Source: Streptomyces sp. NBC_00224 (GTDB taxonomy: Bacteria; Actinomycetota; Actinomycetes; Streptomycetales; Streptomycetaceae). Taken from it: 64,000 nt of DNA. The notes under the pieces were generated by a model, which worked only from the letters and a program-made list of their open reading frames with translations, was not told the DNA's origin and did not search any database. The DNA is taken from contig NZ_CP108106.1 of the NCBI RefSeq assembly GCF_041435195.1, positions 6,053,501 through 6,117,500 of the forward strand, in the 5' to 3' direction. Of this stretch, positions 36,071-45,168 are shown one piece after another. How positions within the stretch are numbered: position 1 is the stretch's first letter; each line of letters begins with the position of its first letter. The position numbers and the translations under genes were made by a program.

Positions 36071-36895
36071 CTACCCGTTGGCCAGTGCCTGCAGCCGGTC
36101 GTAGGCGCCATTGAACTTCGAGTGGTCGCCGACCGTCGGGCCGGACGAGGTGTACTGCCACATCGTGTAGTAGCCCCAGCCGGCCGGGAGGGTGCCCGGG
36201 TCGGTGTTGTAGCGGGCGATCCACAGCGGGTTGGTGGAGCCGAAGGCGGCGGAGTTGCCGGTGCACTGGGTCCACCAGCTGGTGGCGGTGTAGATGACCG
36301 CGTCACGGCCGGTGCGGGCCTTGTACTGGTTCACGAAGTCGCGGATCCAGCTGACCATCCCGGCGGCGGACTTGCCGTAGCAGGCGGCGCCGTACGGGTT
36401 CCACTCGATGTCGAGCGCGCCCGGCAGCGTACGGCCGTCGCGCGACCAGCCGCCGCCGTGGTCCACGAAGTAGTTGGCCTGGGTCGCGCCGCTCGTGGTG
36501 TCCGGCGTCGCGAAGTGGTACGCGCCGCGGATCATGCCGACGTTGTAGGAGCCGTTGTACTGCTGCGCGAAGTACGGGTTGGTGTAGTACGTGCCCTCGG
36601 TGGCCTTGACGTAGGCCCACTTCACCCCGCTGTTCCACAGGGTGGTCCAGGCGACGTTGCCGTTGTGGCTGCTGGTGTCGACGCCCTCGGTCTGGACGGC
36701 GCGGGTATCGCGCGGCGGACCGCCGCTGCCGTCGTGCGCGGCGACCCCCATGCCCATGGTGGCGGAGCCGCGGGCGGGGGTCTGGGCCGCGCCGGACGTG
36801 CCGGGGGCGGTGAGCAGGAGGGCGAGGGCCGAGAGGAGGATTCCGGCCGCGGCGAGGGGACCGCGACGGGCCGTTCCGGGTCTGTGCACGGGCAT
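36071..36895 (-). CDS. Secreted GH25 lysozyme (Cellosyl-like N,O-diacetylmuramidase)
   Basis: 274 residues from ATG 36895 with GGAGG seven bases upstream. A Sec signal peptide (about 1-36, ending TSGAAQ) precedes the GH25 barrel. Family markers are EGVDTSSHNGNVAW at the start of the barrel, WAYVKATEGTYYTNPYF, the catalytic Asp-x-Glu in ALDIEWNPYG, and MWQYTSSG near the end. The family cleaves muramic-acid linkages in peptidoglycan, including O-acetylated forms. Two tandem GACATGTC palindromes lie just upstream. Confidence 0.93.
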   Translation of the reverse strand: MPVHRPGTARRGPLAAAGILLSALALLLTAPGTSGAAQTPARGSATMGMGVAAHDGSGGPPRDTRAVQTEGVDTSSHNGNVAWTTLWNSGVKWAYVKATEGTYYTNPYFAQQYNGSYNVGMIRGAYHFATPDTTSGATQANYFVDHGGGWSRDGRTLPGALDIEWNPYGAACYGKSAAGMVSWIRDFVNQYKARTGRDAVIYTATSWWTQCTGNSAAFGSTNPLWIARYNTDPGTLPAGWGYYTMWQYTSSGPTVGDHSKFNGAYDRLQALANG

Positions 36896-37332
36896 TGCGT
36901 GCCTCCGAAAGGCGTGGGTGGGGGGAGGTGTCGGGGAATCGACATGTCGTTGTGGACATGTCATACGGGAAAAGCTACGCACGTAGACCGTGACGCGAAA
37001 GAGGTTCTGGAACTGTCATTGGCCCAGGCCTCTGACGGGACGTCGGACGCCGGTGCGAGCTGCGCCGACCGCGAGCCGCTGCAAATAACTTTCAGCCGTG
37101 GGCGGTTGGCGCCCGATCGGCCGGTCCGGCCGCGCCGCCCGCCTCTGAGCCCGGTCCCTCCGATCGCATTCGCGCCAAAGTCCTCATCTCAACTCACATG
37201 CCCCATTGAGGAGTTCAGTCCCCACAGGCTTGCATGGCCATGACCAGTCGGCGCCCACCGGCGCCACCGGCCTCCCCGCGCGGCCGACGCCGTTCGCGGG
37301 AGGCACCCGCATCGGCCCGTGGAGGAAAGACC
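36896..37332. other. 437-nt divergent region between lysozyme and M4 protease genes
   Basis: No gene recognised. It carries the tandem GACATGTC palindromes (36941-36962), a short inverted repeat CTACG-ca-CGTAG (36975-36986), and a GGAGGAAAG RBS (37321-37329) for the protease. Promoter hexamers are not obvious on either strand. Confidence 0.55.
36941..36962. promoter_or_regulatory. Tandem GACATGTC palindromes
   Basis: The perfect 8-bp palindrome GACATGTC occurs twice, 14 bp apart (36941 and 36955), 46-67 nt upstream of the lysozyme start codon. The spacing and symmetry suggest a protein-binding site. Confidence 0.45.
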
Positions 37333-40224
37333 TTGCACAAGCCCAGAGCAGGCAGAGCCGGAGCAGGCGGCACCCGGGGGAACAGGACGGCCGGCTCACC
37401 GGCCCGGGGCGCGGGCGTCGCCGCGCTCCTCGGCGCGGCGGCCCTCCTCGCCACCGCGGTACCGGCGGCCCACGCCGCGCCCCCGGCGCAGGCGCCGGCC
37501 GCCGACGTCGTGCCCGGCACCGGCACCGAGACGCCCGCCCTCGTGGACGGCCTCCACGAGAGCGCCGACGCCAAGGCGGCGCCCGCCGACGCGGCCCGCG
37601 GCCACCTCGCCGCCAAGGAGAGCCGCTACCGCATAGCCGACCCCGGCCGCGACCTCACCCCCGTCCAGACCCTCAAGCAGGGCGAGGACGAGACCGTACG
37701 GCTCCAGCAGAAGCACCACGGCGTCGAGGTGCTCGGCGGCCAGTACGTGGTGCGGATGGAGAAGAAGGACGGCGAGCGCGTCGTCACCGGCACCTCCGGC
37801 AAGTACTTCACCGGTCTGACCACCGGCACCAAGGCGACCGTCGCCGAGGACATCGCCGTGCGCCGGGCCGTCTCCTCGGTCGCCGCCCGCATCGGCGGCG
37901 CCACCCTCGGCAAGAAGGACGTCCAGCCCGCCGAGGGCGCGAAGACGAAGGCGGCGGCCGCCCTCACCGGGCGGGCGGGCGGCCTGGTCGTCATCCCCAA
38001 GGGCGCGGGCATCCTCACCTACCGCGTCACCGTGCGCGGCACCGACACCGCCACCGGCAGGCCGGTCCTGCAGGACGTGTACGTCGACGCCCACGCGGGC
38101 TTCCCGGTGCTCCAGTACAGCCTGGTCAAGACGATCACCGCGGCGAAGCCCGCGGGCGACGCGGCGCACCCGGCCGGGAAGGCGGCCGCGAAACCCGCCG
38201 CCGGGCGGCAGGCGCCCGGCGCCACCACCAACCCCGGCACCAGCGGCACCGGCGTCAGGTCCAACGGCGACCAGGTCCCGCTGGACATCTACTTCGACGA
38301 CGCGGCCAAGCAGTACAGCCTCGTCGACTACGCGCGGATGGCGGGCACCAGCAAGAACACCCTGCACACCTGGGACGCCCGCGCGGTCGACGTCAACGAC
38401 GCCTCGGGCCGCTGGCCGGACGGGCTCAAGGAGTTCACCAACCCGTCCCCCGACTACAGCGGCGACGCCACCGAGTCCGGCGCGGTCGACGCCCACTGGG
38501 CGGCCGGGCGGGTCTACGACTACTACAAGAACGTGCACGGCCGCGACAGCCTGGACGGGCGCGGCATGACCATCAACTCGCTGGTCGGCGTGACGTTCGC
38601 GGGCGGCCCGTTCGTCAACGCCTTCTGGGACGGCCAGAAGATGGTCTACGGGGCCGGGGACGAGCAGTACAAGACGCTCTCCGCCGACCTCGACGTCGTC
38701 GGCCACGAGATGACCCACGGCGTGGTCGAGAACACCGCGAACCTCGTCTACGCGGGCCAGTCCGGCGCCCTCAACGAGGCGCTCGCGGACTACTTCGGCA
38801 ACGCCATCGACGTCACCGCGAGCGGCGCGAAGATGGACGACCCGGACGCCGGGCTCATCGGCGAGGACCTGTGCCGCACCACCAGGCCGCGCGAGTGCGC
38901 CTTCCGCGACCTCAACGACGGCCGCACCACGGCCAAGGACTACCTCGGCGTCACCTTCGGCACCGACAACGGCGGAGTCCACCTCAACTCCACGATCTTC
39001 TCCGGCGCCCTGTGGGACATCCGCCAGGACCTCGACCCGAAGGATCCCTTCCTCGCGGACCGGCTGGTCTACAAGGCGCTCTCCACGTACATGACCCCGC
39101 TGGACGGCTACACCGAGGCCCGCAACGCGGTCGTCGCGGCCGCCAAGGACCTGGGGCTCTCCGCGAAGCAGCAGAACATCGTCAAGCGGTCGTTCAACGC
39201 CCACGGCATCGTGTCCGGCTGGGAGAACGCCATCGGCGTCGACTCCGACCGCCTCTTCGGCAAGCTGAACATCGCCGGTACGGGCACGGCCGCGGGCGGC
39301 GGCTGGTGGGCCACGTCCAAGTCCAACGACGACGGCAGCGAGGCCTACTCGGTCTACGCCGGGCGGGTCGACGGCACGGGCACGCCCAAGCTGATCAGCC
39401 CCAACGACGGGCGCTACCACGTGTATCCGGCCACCGACGGCAAGACGGTGGTGTGGGCCGCGTTCGGCACGTCCAGCCTCGACATCCTGTCCCGGCCGAT
39501 CGCGGGCGGCCCCATCAAGACGCTGTACACCTCGTACACCAACGTCCAGAACCTGCACATCGAGAACGGCACCGTGGTCTTCGAGTCCTTCGACCCGTTC
39601 GGCGGGCGGCACGTCGGCTTCCTCAAGCCCGGCGACCGCGAGCCCACCTGGGTGGACGGCGGCAAGTTCGAGCTCGGCACCGCGCTGCCCTCGCTGAAGA
39701 ACGGGAAGATCGCGTACGCCAAGCTCTACCCGGGCGAGAGCGACTACAGGATCGGCGTCGAGACGTACGACATCGCCACCGGCAAGACCCAGCTCGCCCA
39801 GCAGCTCGGTGAGCCGCAGGCGATCGGCCAGACCGGCATCACCGGCAAGAACGTGTTCTGGCTCGTCGACGAGAACCTGGCCGACCAGGGACAGCTCGCG
39901 GTGCGCCGGTCCACCCTGGAGGGCACCGGCACGACGGACATCAGCGCCGAATCCGGCCCCGGCGCGCTGATCCCGTTCGACCTGACGGCATCGGACGACG
40001 CGGTCACGGTGAACACCCTGCTGCCGGACACCCAGTACCGCAATGAGACCCTGCCCAAGCTGTGGCAGCTCAGCGCCGACGGCACTCGCAAGGAGCGCCT
40101 CTCCTGCAACCGCGGCGAACAGCTGTACCCGTCCGCCGCGGGCGGGCGGCAGGTCGTCTGGCTGGACGGCACCACCGGCTGGACGGACCTGGTCACCCGG
40201 GAGCGGCCGGCCGGCACCTGCTGA
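37333..40224 (+). CDS. Secreted M4-family (thermolysin-like) metallopeptidase with C-terminal propeller-like region
   Basis: 963 residues from a TTG start at 37333, chosen for its GGAGGAAAG RBS; ATG codons upstream lack one. A signal peptide ends near AAHAAPP (about 50). An FTP/PepSY propeptide follows (about 70-310), then the M4 catalytic domain with HEMTH (His458, Glu459, His462), the third zinc ligand Glu482 (24 residues after His458, as in thermolysin) and the substrate-binding His in DNGGVHLNS. The last 280 residues form repeated strands like a TolB-type propeller, an addition absent from thermolysin. Confidence 0.93.
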   Translation: MHKPRAGRAGAGGTRGNRTAGSPARGAGVAALLGAAALLATAVPAAHAAPPAQAPAADVVPGTGTETPALVDGLHESADAKAAPADAARGHLAAKESRYRIADPGRDLTPVQTLKQGEDETVRLQQKHHGVEVLGGQYVVRMEKKDGERVVTGTSGKYFTGLTTGTKATVAEDIAVRRAVSSVAARIGGATLGKKDVQPAEGAKTKAAAALTGRAGGLVVIPKGAGILTYRVTVRGTDTATGRPVLQDVYVDAHAGFPVLQYSLVKTITAAKPAGDAAHPAGKAAAKPAAGRQAPGATTNPGTSGTGVRSNGDQVPLDIYFDDAAKQYSLVDYARMAGTSKNTLHTWDARAVDVNDASGRWPDGLKEFTNPSPDYSGDATESGAVDAHWAAGRVYDYYKNVHGRDSLDGRGMTINSLVGVTFAGGPFVNAFWDGQKMVYGAGDEQYKTLSADLDVVGHEMTHGVVENTANLVYAGQSGALNEALADYFGNAIDVTASGAKMDDPDAGLIGEDLCRTTRPRECAFRDLNDGRTTAKDYLGVTFGTDNGGVHLNSTIFSGALWDIRQDLDPKDPFLADRLVYKALSTYMTPLDGYTEARNAVVAAAKDLGLSAKQQNIVKRSFNAHGIVSGWENAIGVDSDRLFGKLNIAGTGTAAGGGWWATSKSNDDGSEAYSVYAGRVDGTGTPKLISPNDGRYHVYPATDGKTVVWAAFGTSSLDILSRPIAGGPIKTLYTSYTNVQNLHIENGTVVFESFDPFGGRHVGFLKPGDREPTWVDGGKFELGTALPSLKNGKIAYAKLYPGESDYRIGVETYDIATGKTQLAQQLGEPQAIGQTGITGKNVFWLVDENLADQGQLAVRRSTLEGTGTTDISAESGPGALIPFDLTASDDAVTVNTLLPDTQYRNETLPKLWQLSADGTRKERLSCNRGEQLYPSAAGGRQVVWLDGTTGWTDLVTRERPAGTC

Positions 40225-40258
40225 ATGCGCTCCCCGCGTGACTCGTAATTGAGCCAAA

Positions 40259-40287
40259 GGGCCCCCGGTGCGCGGCACCGGGGGCCC
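40259..40287 (+). terminator. Hairpin terminator after the M4 peptidase gene
   Basis: A perfect 13-bp G/C stem (40259-40271 with 40275-40287) and 3-nt loop, 35 nt after the stop. Confidence 0.85.
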
Positions 40288-40311
40288 CTGTCCACAGGGG
40301 ACTGGGAAATA

Positions 40312-40328
40312 CTGTCCCGTCGGGACAG
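40312..40328. promoter_or_regulatory. 17-bp palindrome, probable MarR operator
   Basis: CTGTCCCG-T-CGGGACAG is perfectly symmetrical and ends 18 nt before the predicted MarR start. Autorepression through such a palindrome is the usual MarR arrangement. Confidence 0.65.
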
Positions 40329-40346
40329 CGTGGGATGGGAGCTGAT

Positions 40347-40814
40347 GTGCACGGTCCGGACCAGGAGTTTCTCGCACTCGAACGCGAGCTGGCGGTGTTC
40401 CTGCGGCGTGCCCGGGCATCCTCCGGCGAGATGGCCCGCGCGGTCCATCCCGAGCTGGAGGCCGCGGCCTACGGGCTCTTCGTGCGCCTGGAGGAGGGCG
40501 GCCCGCAGCGGGCCACCGAGCTCGCCGCGTACTTCGGCGTGGGCAAGGCGACCATGAGCCGCCAGCTGCGCGCCCTGGAGGACCTGGGCCTGGTGGCGCG
40601 CGAGCCGGACCCGGCCGACGGCCGCGCCTCGCTGGTACGCCTCACCGAGGAGGGCCTGGCCCGCTTCCGCCGCGTCCGCGACGCCCGCCGCGCCCAGTAC
40701 GTCACCAAGCTGGCGGACTGGGACCGCAAGGAGATCGCGGAACTGGCGAGGCTGCTGCACCAGCTGAACGAGCGGGCGGACATGCAGGAGCCGGGGGCAC
40801 AGCTGCGCCCCTAG
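40347..40814 (+). CDS. MarR-family transcriptional regulator
   Basis: 155 residues from GTG 40347, chosen for GGGAG five bases upstream; an ATG at 40335 would add four residues. The winged helix-turn-helix is typical: RATELAAYFGVGKATMSRQLRALEDLGLVAREPDPADGRASLVRLTEEG (quoted in parts; recognition helix KATMSRQLRALE). Dimerisation helices flank it. No Cys is present, so thiol-based redox sensing is unlikely; a phenolic or metabolite ligand is more probable. Its stop lies within an 18-bp palindrome (40805-40822) that may terminate transcription. Confidence 0.88.
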   Translation: MHGPDQEFLALERELAVFLRRARASSGEMARAVHPELEAAAYGLFVRLEEGGPQRATELAAYFGVGKATMSRQLRALEDLGLVAREPDPADGRASLVRLTEEGLARFRRVRDARRAQYVTKLADWDRKEIAELARLLHQLNERADMQEPGAQLRP

Positions 40815-40856
40815 GGGCGCAGCCCTTCAGGGGCGCGGGGAACTGCGCGCCCAGCC
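40805..40856. repeat. Palindrome plus single copy of the dispersed GGGGCGCGGGGAACTGCGCG element
   Basis: An 18-bp perfect palindrome (40805-40822) includes the MarR stop codon. It is followed by one arm of the dispersed element (40831-40856). The same element occurs as inverted pairs at 47.6 and 63.2 kb. All three sites are convergent gene junctions. Confidence 0.75.
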
Positions 40857-40877
40857 CCCACCGGCTCGCAGGCGAGC

Positions 40878-41678
40878 TCAAAGCTCCACGTACACCGCAG
40901 TCGCGTCGTCGTGCGTCTTGCTGCGCCCCAGATACGTACGGTCGATGTCGGCGTCTTCCAGCTCCCGCACCCGGTCGATGACACCCTGCGGCCCGGCCTT
41001 GCGCAGCAGGGCCAGACACCCCGCCCAGTCGCCCTCGCGAAACGTCTCGACCCACCGCGACGCACCGTCCGACAGGGCGGCCAGCGCCCGCACGTCCCGC
41101 AAAGGGGTGCGGCCCGTGACCGCCCGCGAGGCCACGGCCGGATCCGCCGCGGCCGTGAAGAACCCCCCCTCCCGGTTACGGGCAACCGCGTCGGCCACTT
41201 CATCCGACACGAGCACATCCCGCGGCACCCGGTCGAGCCGGTCGTCGAGGACGGCCCGCACCACGCCCTCGGGGGACTCCAGGAGCAGCGCGGAGTCGGA
41301 GAGCACCAGATGCTCCACGGCCTCCTCGTCCCAACGCGCCACGACCACGGTCGCCTGAGGTGTACGTGGGTGAGAAAGGTCACACGTGTCGCGGTGGGCG
41401 TCGGCGGTGCGCCTGATGGACTCGGCGAGGATCTCGGTCAGCGGTATATCGCGCCGTGAACCGGACAGTTCGGTCAGCGCGCCGCCGAGCCGCGCGGTGA
41501 ACCAGGGCACGTCGTGCACACAGTCGCCGTTGCCGGGCGGTGGGGTCACCCCGTCGAGCACCACCAGCACGCCGCCCCGTCCGGCGGCGGGCAGTGCGGT
41601 GGCGACCCAGTCCTCGTTGGGGCGTGCGGGGTCACCGGGGGCCGTGGCGAGTTCGATGCGCATACGGCCAGTCTGCAC
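40878..41678 (-). CDS. PP2C-like protein phosphatase family protein
   Basis: 266 residues from GTG 41678, which has GGAGG four bases upstream; an ATG five codons later lacks an RBS. The PP2C pattern is recognisable: PARPNEDWVA, VLVVLDGVTPP (metal-binding Asp-Gly), ATVVVARW, VLSDSALLL, ALSDGASRWVE (second Asp-Gly) and the C-terminal KTHDDATAVYVEL with the Asp-Asp pair. The core is shorter than in SpoIIE/RsbU types and lacks sensor domains. Activity is plausible; the target is unknown. Confidence 0.75.
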   Translation of the reverse strand: MQTGRMRIELATAPGDPARPNEDWVATALPAAGRGGVLVVLDGVTPPPGNGDCVHDVPWFTARLGGALTELSGSRRDIPLTEILAESIRRTADAHRDTCDLSHPRTPQATVVVARWDEEAVEHLVLSDSALLLESPEGVVRAVLDDRLDRVPRDVLVSDEVADAVARNREGGFFTAAADPAVASRAVTGRTPLRDVRALAALSDGASRWVETFREGDWAGCLALLRKAGPQGVIDRVRELEDADIDRTYLGRSKTHDDATAVYVEL

Positions 41679-42040
41679 GACGCCTCCACCTGGCCTTCAT
41701 GGCGGTCAATTGGCCTGGACCACTGGGCCGGAGTGCGGCTCCGGCCGGGTCTGACGGTCCGCCGGGGAGCTGTGCGCGGGCATCCTGCCAAAGGCCGCGC
41801 CGAAGTTCCAACCGGCCTTCCACATGAGCGGGGGCGGCCATTCCGCGGGAGTTGATGGCCAACTCCCGAGTGTTGTTCACTCGTTCGGGTGGCGGAGTGG
41901 ATGTTGCATGCCTCCTTCCCAAAACCACTGGAATGGTCGGAAGCCGTCAGGGGTGGGAACGCGTCGCACACGACGCAAGAGACGCATGACCGGTCGTCAC
42001 CCCGGCTTCATGGGTGGACGAATCAAGATTGAGAGCACCG
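41679..42040. other. 362-nt divergent region between PP2C-like gene and conservon
   Basis: No gene seen. Two abutting inverted repeats (41846-41868 and 41867-41883) stand out and are listed separately. The rest, about 41900-42030, has no clear promoter hexamers. Confidence 0.5.
41846..41883. promoter_or_regulatory. Two abutting inverted repeats upstream of the conservon
   Basis: CGGGAGTTG-N5-CAACTCCCG (41846-41868) and CGAGTG-N5-CACTCG (41867-41883) are both perfect, both with 5-nt spacers, and share two bases. They may be operators or alternative RNA hairpins in the cvnA leader. Confidence 0.45.
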
Positions 42041-44686
42041 GTGCAGAACAAGCGGCCTCGGGGCAAGGGCGGCGAGAGCGTCAAGGGCGCCGCGGACACC
42101 GCGGGCGCCGCGCGCACCGTGCGCGTACGGACCCGGCTGGTCACCTCGGTCGCCGTGGTCTCGCTCACCGTCCTGGGGGCGGGCGCCCCCGCGCTGCTCA
42201 CCGCCTCCTCGGACCTCAACGAGTCCCAGAGCCTGGTCACCCTGGCCGAGCTGAACCAGCAGGCCGTCACCCTGGCCCACGCCCTCGCCGACGAACGCGA
42301 CGACGTCACCGCGTACATCGCGGGCGGCCGCGACCCGCGCAAGGACGCCGGGCTCAAGGACCGCGCCACCCGCGTCGACCGGCGCATCGACGAGATCCGA
42401 GCCACCGCGCCCGCGGCCCTCGGCCGCGACCTGGCCACCGTCCCCTCGCTGCGCCGCACCGCCCTCACCGGCAAGGGCACCGCCCTGGAGGCGCACCGCA
42501 CGTACTCCGACGTGATCACCAAGCTGCTCGGCCTCGCCGACGAACTGGCCGACAGGACGCCCCCGCGCGCCGCCGAGGCCACCCGCGCCCCGGGCGACCT
42601 CGGCCGCGCCGTCGAACAGGCCTCCGCCACCCGGGGCCTGCTGGTCGCCGCGCTCTCGGTGCCGCAGAAGCCCGCCACCACGGTCTACGACCCGATCACC
42701 GGCCGGTACGTACAGAAGGACGCGGGCGACGGCGAAGAGGGGCGCACCCGGGACGCGTTGAGCGCCGCCGGGCAGCAGACGCGGGTGCGCGAGCAGTCCG
42801 CGCTCGCCGACTTCGACCAGGAGGCCTCCGCCGCCGCGCGCGAGAAGCTCTCCACCAACGTGACCGGCCCGGACGTGGCCGCCGCCGAGCGCTATCTCAC
42901 CCGCCTCACCGACCAGCCCCAACTCAGTGCGGCCGACCGCAAGTTGGGCGCGGACAAGGTCGCCGCCGCGCTCACCGCGCGGATCGACCGGATGCGCGGC
43001 ACCGAGTCGGCGCTCGCCACGGCCGAGGTGAAGCGGTTCGAGGCACTGCGCGACGACGACGTGACCGGACTTGAGCTGCGGGTCGCACTCGTCGGCGCGC
43101 TGCTGCTGCTCGCCGTCGGTGTCTCGTCCGCCAGCGCCCGCAGTCTGACCCGGCCGCTCGCCGTGCTGCGGCGCGGCGCGGCCCGGCTCGCGACGGCCCC
43201 CGAGACGGAGGAGCCGGTCCGCTTCACCGGCCGCAACGACGAGTTCGCCCAGGCCGTACGGTCGCTCAACGCGCTCCACGACCGGCTGCGCGAACACGCG
43301 GCCCGCGCCGACGCCCTCGGCGCGGAGCTCGACGAGGCCCGCGAGGGCCAGACCGCTCTCGCCGTCGAACGGGCCGAACTGGCCGACTCCGTACGGGAGT
43401 TGACCGCCCAGTTGGAGCGGGCGCGCGGCACCGTGCAGCACACCTTCGTCAACCTCGGGCTGCGCAGCCTCGGCCTGGTCGAGCGCCAGCTCGGCATCAT
43501 CGAGGGCCTGGAGGAGCGCGAGCAGGACCCGGACCAGCTCGCCACGCTCTTCAAGCTCGACCACATGGCCACGGTCATCCGCCGCCACGGCGAGAACCTG
43601 CTGGTCCTCGCGGGCGCCGAGCACCACCACAACCACCCCGGCCCGGTCCCGCTCGTCGATGTGCTGCGGGCCGCCGTCAGCGAGATCGAGCGGTACGAGC
43701 GGGTCGTCATCCAGGCCCTCCCGCCGCACGCCCAGGTGGCCGGGTTCGCCGCCGACGACCTCAGCCACCTGGTCGCCGAGCTGCTGGAGAACGCCACCTC
43801 GTTCTCGCCGCCGGACGCCCAGGTCCAGCTCTCCGGCTGGCAGCTGGAGAGCGGCGAGGTCATGCTCTCGGTCGAGGACGAGGGCATCGGCGTGGCCCCG
43901 GCCCGCCGCACCGAGCTCAACATGCGACTGGCGGACCCGTCCACGTACGAGCCGGGGGAGCCCGGCACCGAGACCGGGGGGCTCGGGCTGCACGTCGCCG
44001 CGCTGCTCGCCCGCCGTCACGGGGTGCGGATCGAACTGCGCGAGCAGAAGCAGGGCGGTCTCGCGGCCGTGGTCGTACTGCCCGAGCCGATCCTGCCGAA
44101 GACGCCCCCGGCCGACCCGCCGCACGTGGTCCCGATGCAGGGCGACGCGCCGCGCTTCACGCTGCCGGGCGCGCTGGCGGAGGCCAACTCCAACGTGCTG
44201 CCCGAGCGGGCGGAGCGCACGGCGGAGATCCCGCTCCCGATTCCGGCCCAGACCCAGACCCCTGCCCCGGCTCCTGCCCCGGCTCCGACTCCTGTCCCGG
44301 CCGAGGCGGACACGCACGAGCGGGTCGACGAGCCGACGTTCGAGATGCGGCTCCCGACGCCGGAGACGGCCGTCGAGGCGGCGGAACCCGAGCCGCGCCC
44401 CACCGTCCCCGCGCAGCGCGTCACCGACAAGGGGCTGCCCAAGCGCACCCCGAAGGTGGTCAAGGCGGGCTCCACCGCCCCCGCCGCACACAAGGGCGGC
44501 GCGGAGGTCGCCGACGCGCTCCGGCGGCGGCTCGGCGGGTTCCAGCAGGGCGCCCTGGAAGGCCGCAGGCACGCCGAGACCGAGATCCAGGACGCACAGA
44601 GCGAAGTACAGAACGACACGCACGGCGAAGAGAAGAAGGCACAGAGGCCACAGACGGGGGAGACAGTCGAGGAGGCACGCAGTTGA
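42041..44686 (+). CDS. cvnA: Conservon sensor kinase-like protein CvnA (nitrate/nitrite-sensor type)
   Basis: 881 residues from GTG 42041 (MQNKRPRGKG, typical of CvnA; a GTG at 42014 has no RBS). After a basic N-terminus comes TM1 (about 40-60), a large extracellular NIT-type helical domain (about 60-340), TM2 (about 345-365), HAMP, then a kinase-like core with LFKLDHMATVIRRHGENLLVLAG, the N-box LLENATSFSPPDAQV and the G-box DEGIGVAPARR. A long Pro/Ala-rich tail follows. CvnA proteins sit at the membrane and work with CvnB, C and D rather than a classical response regulator. Confidence 0.9.
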   Translation: MQNKRPRGKGGESVKGAADTAGAARTVRVRTRLVTSVAVVSLTVLGAGAPALLTASSDLNESQSLVTLAELNQQAVTLAHALADERDDVTAYIAGGRDPRKDAGLKDRATRVDRRIDEIRATAPAALGRDLATVPSLRRTALTGKGTALEAHRTYSDVITKLLGLADELADRTPPRAAEATRAPGDLGRAVEQASATRGLLVAALSVPQKPATTVYDPITGRYVQKDAGDGEEGRTRDALSAAGQQTRVREQSALADFDQEASAAAREKLSTNVTGPDVAAAERYLTRLTDQPQLSAADRKLGADKVAAALTARIDRMRGTESALATAEVKRFEALRDDDVTGLELRVALVGALLLLAVGVSSASARSLTRPLAVLRRGAARLATAPETEEPVRFTGRNDEFAQAVRSLNALHDRLREHAARADALGAELDEAREGQTALAVERAELADSVRELTAQLERARGTVQHTFVNLGLRSLGLVERQLGIIEGLEEREQDPDQLATLFKLDHMATVIRRHGENLLVLAGAEHHHNHPGPVPLVDVLRAAVSEIERYERVVIQALPPHAQVAGFAADDLSHLVAELLENATSFSPPDAQVQLSGWQLESGEVMLSVEDEGIGVAPARRTELNMRLADPSTYEPGEPGTETGGLGLHVAALLARRHGVRIELREQKQGGLAAVVVLPEPILPKTPPADPPHVVPMQGDAPRFTLPGALAEANSNVLPERAERTAEIPLPIPAQTQTPAPAPAPAPTPVPAEADTHERVDEPTFEMRLPTPETAVEAAEPEPRPTVPAQRVTDKGLPKRTPKVVKAGSTAPAAHKGGAEVADALRRRLGGFQQGALEGRRHAETEIQDAQSEVQNDTHGEEKKAQRPQTGETVEEARS

Positions 44687-45168
44687 CTGCGACCGGCACC
44701 GGCACGTTCGGACTGAGCAGCGAAGCCCGCAATCTGCACTGGCTGTTGCGGAACCTGGTCGAGGAGGTGCCGGGGCTGCGGTCGGTCGCGGTCGTCTCCT
44801 CGGACGGTCTGCTGCTGCTCTCGTCCGACCCGGACCAGCGGCAGACCCGTACGGCGCCCCGCCCCGAGGGGCCGCGCGGCTCCAGCGCCGACCTCGCCAC
44901 CATCGTCTCCGGCATCGCCAGCCTCACCCACGGCGCCGCGCGGCTCATGGACGGCGGCGGCGTCAAGCAGACCGTGGTCGCGATGGAGGAGGGCAGCGTC
45001 TTCGTCATGGCGATCAGCGACGGCTCGCTGCTCGGCGTGCACGCGACCCCGGACTGCGACGTGAGCGTCGTCGCGTACCACATGGCCCTCTTCGTCGGCC
45101 GGGCCGGACACGTGCTCACCCCCGAACTCCGCAGCGAGCTGCGCCAGTCGATGGAGGCCGTCCAGTGA
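44683..45168 (+). CDS. cvnB: Conservon roadblock/LC7 protein CvnB
   Basis: 161 residues from a TTG start that overlaps the cvnA stop (TTGA), with GAGGAGG upstream. The roadblock/LC7 fold is seen in LHWLLRNLVEEVPGLRSVAVVSSDGLLLLSS and the repeated beta-hairpins ending EGSVFVMAISDGSLLGVHA. In the conservon model CvnB is a GTPase-regulating partner in a complex with CvnA, CvnC and CvnD. Confidence 0.92.
   Translation: MTATGTGTFGLSSEARNLHWLLRNLVEEVPGLRSVAVVSSDGLLLLSSDPDQRQTRTAPRPEGPRGSSADLATIVSGIASLTHGAARLMDGGGVKQTVVAMEEGSVFVMAISDGSLLGVHATPDCDVSVVAYHMALFVGRAGHVLTPELRSELRQSMEAVQ

Noticed and set aside
41386..41410. GGTCACA followed by CGTC-like bases as a possible fourth ECF41 promoter
   Set aside because: It lies inside the PP2C-like coding region, and the spacing to CGTC is not 16 bp.
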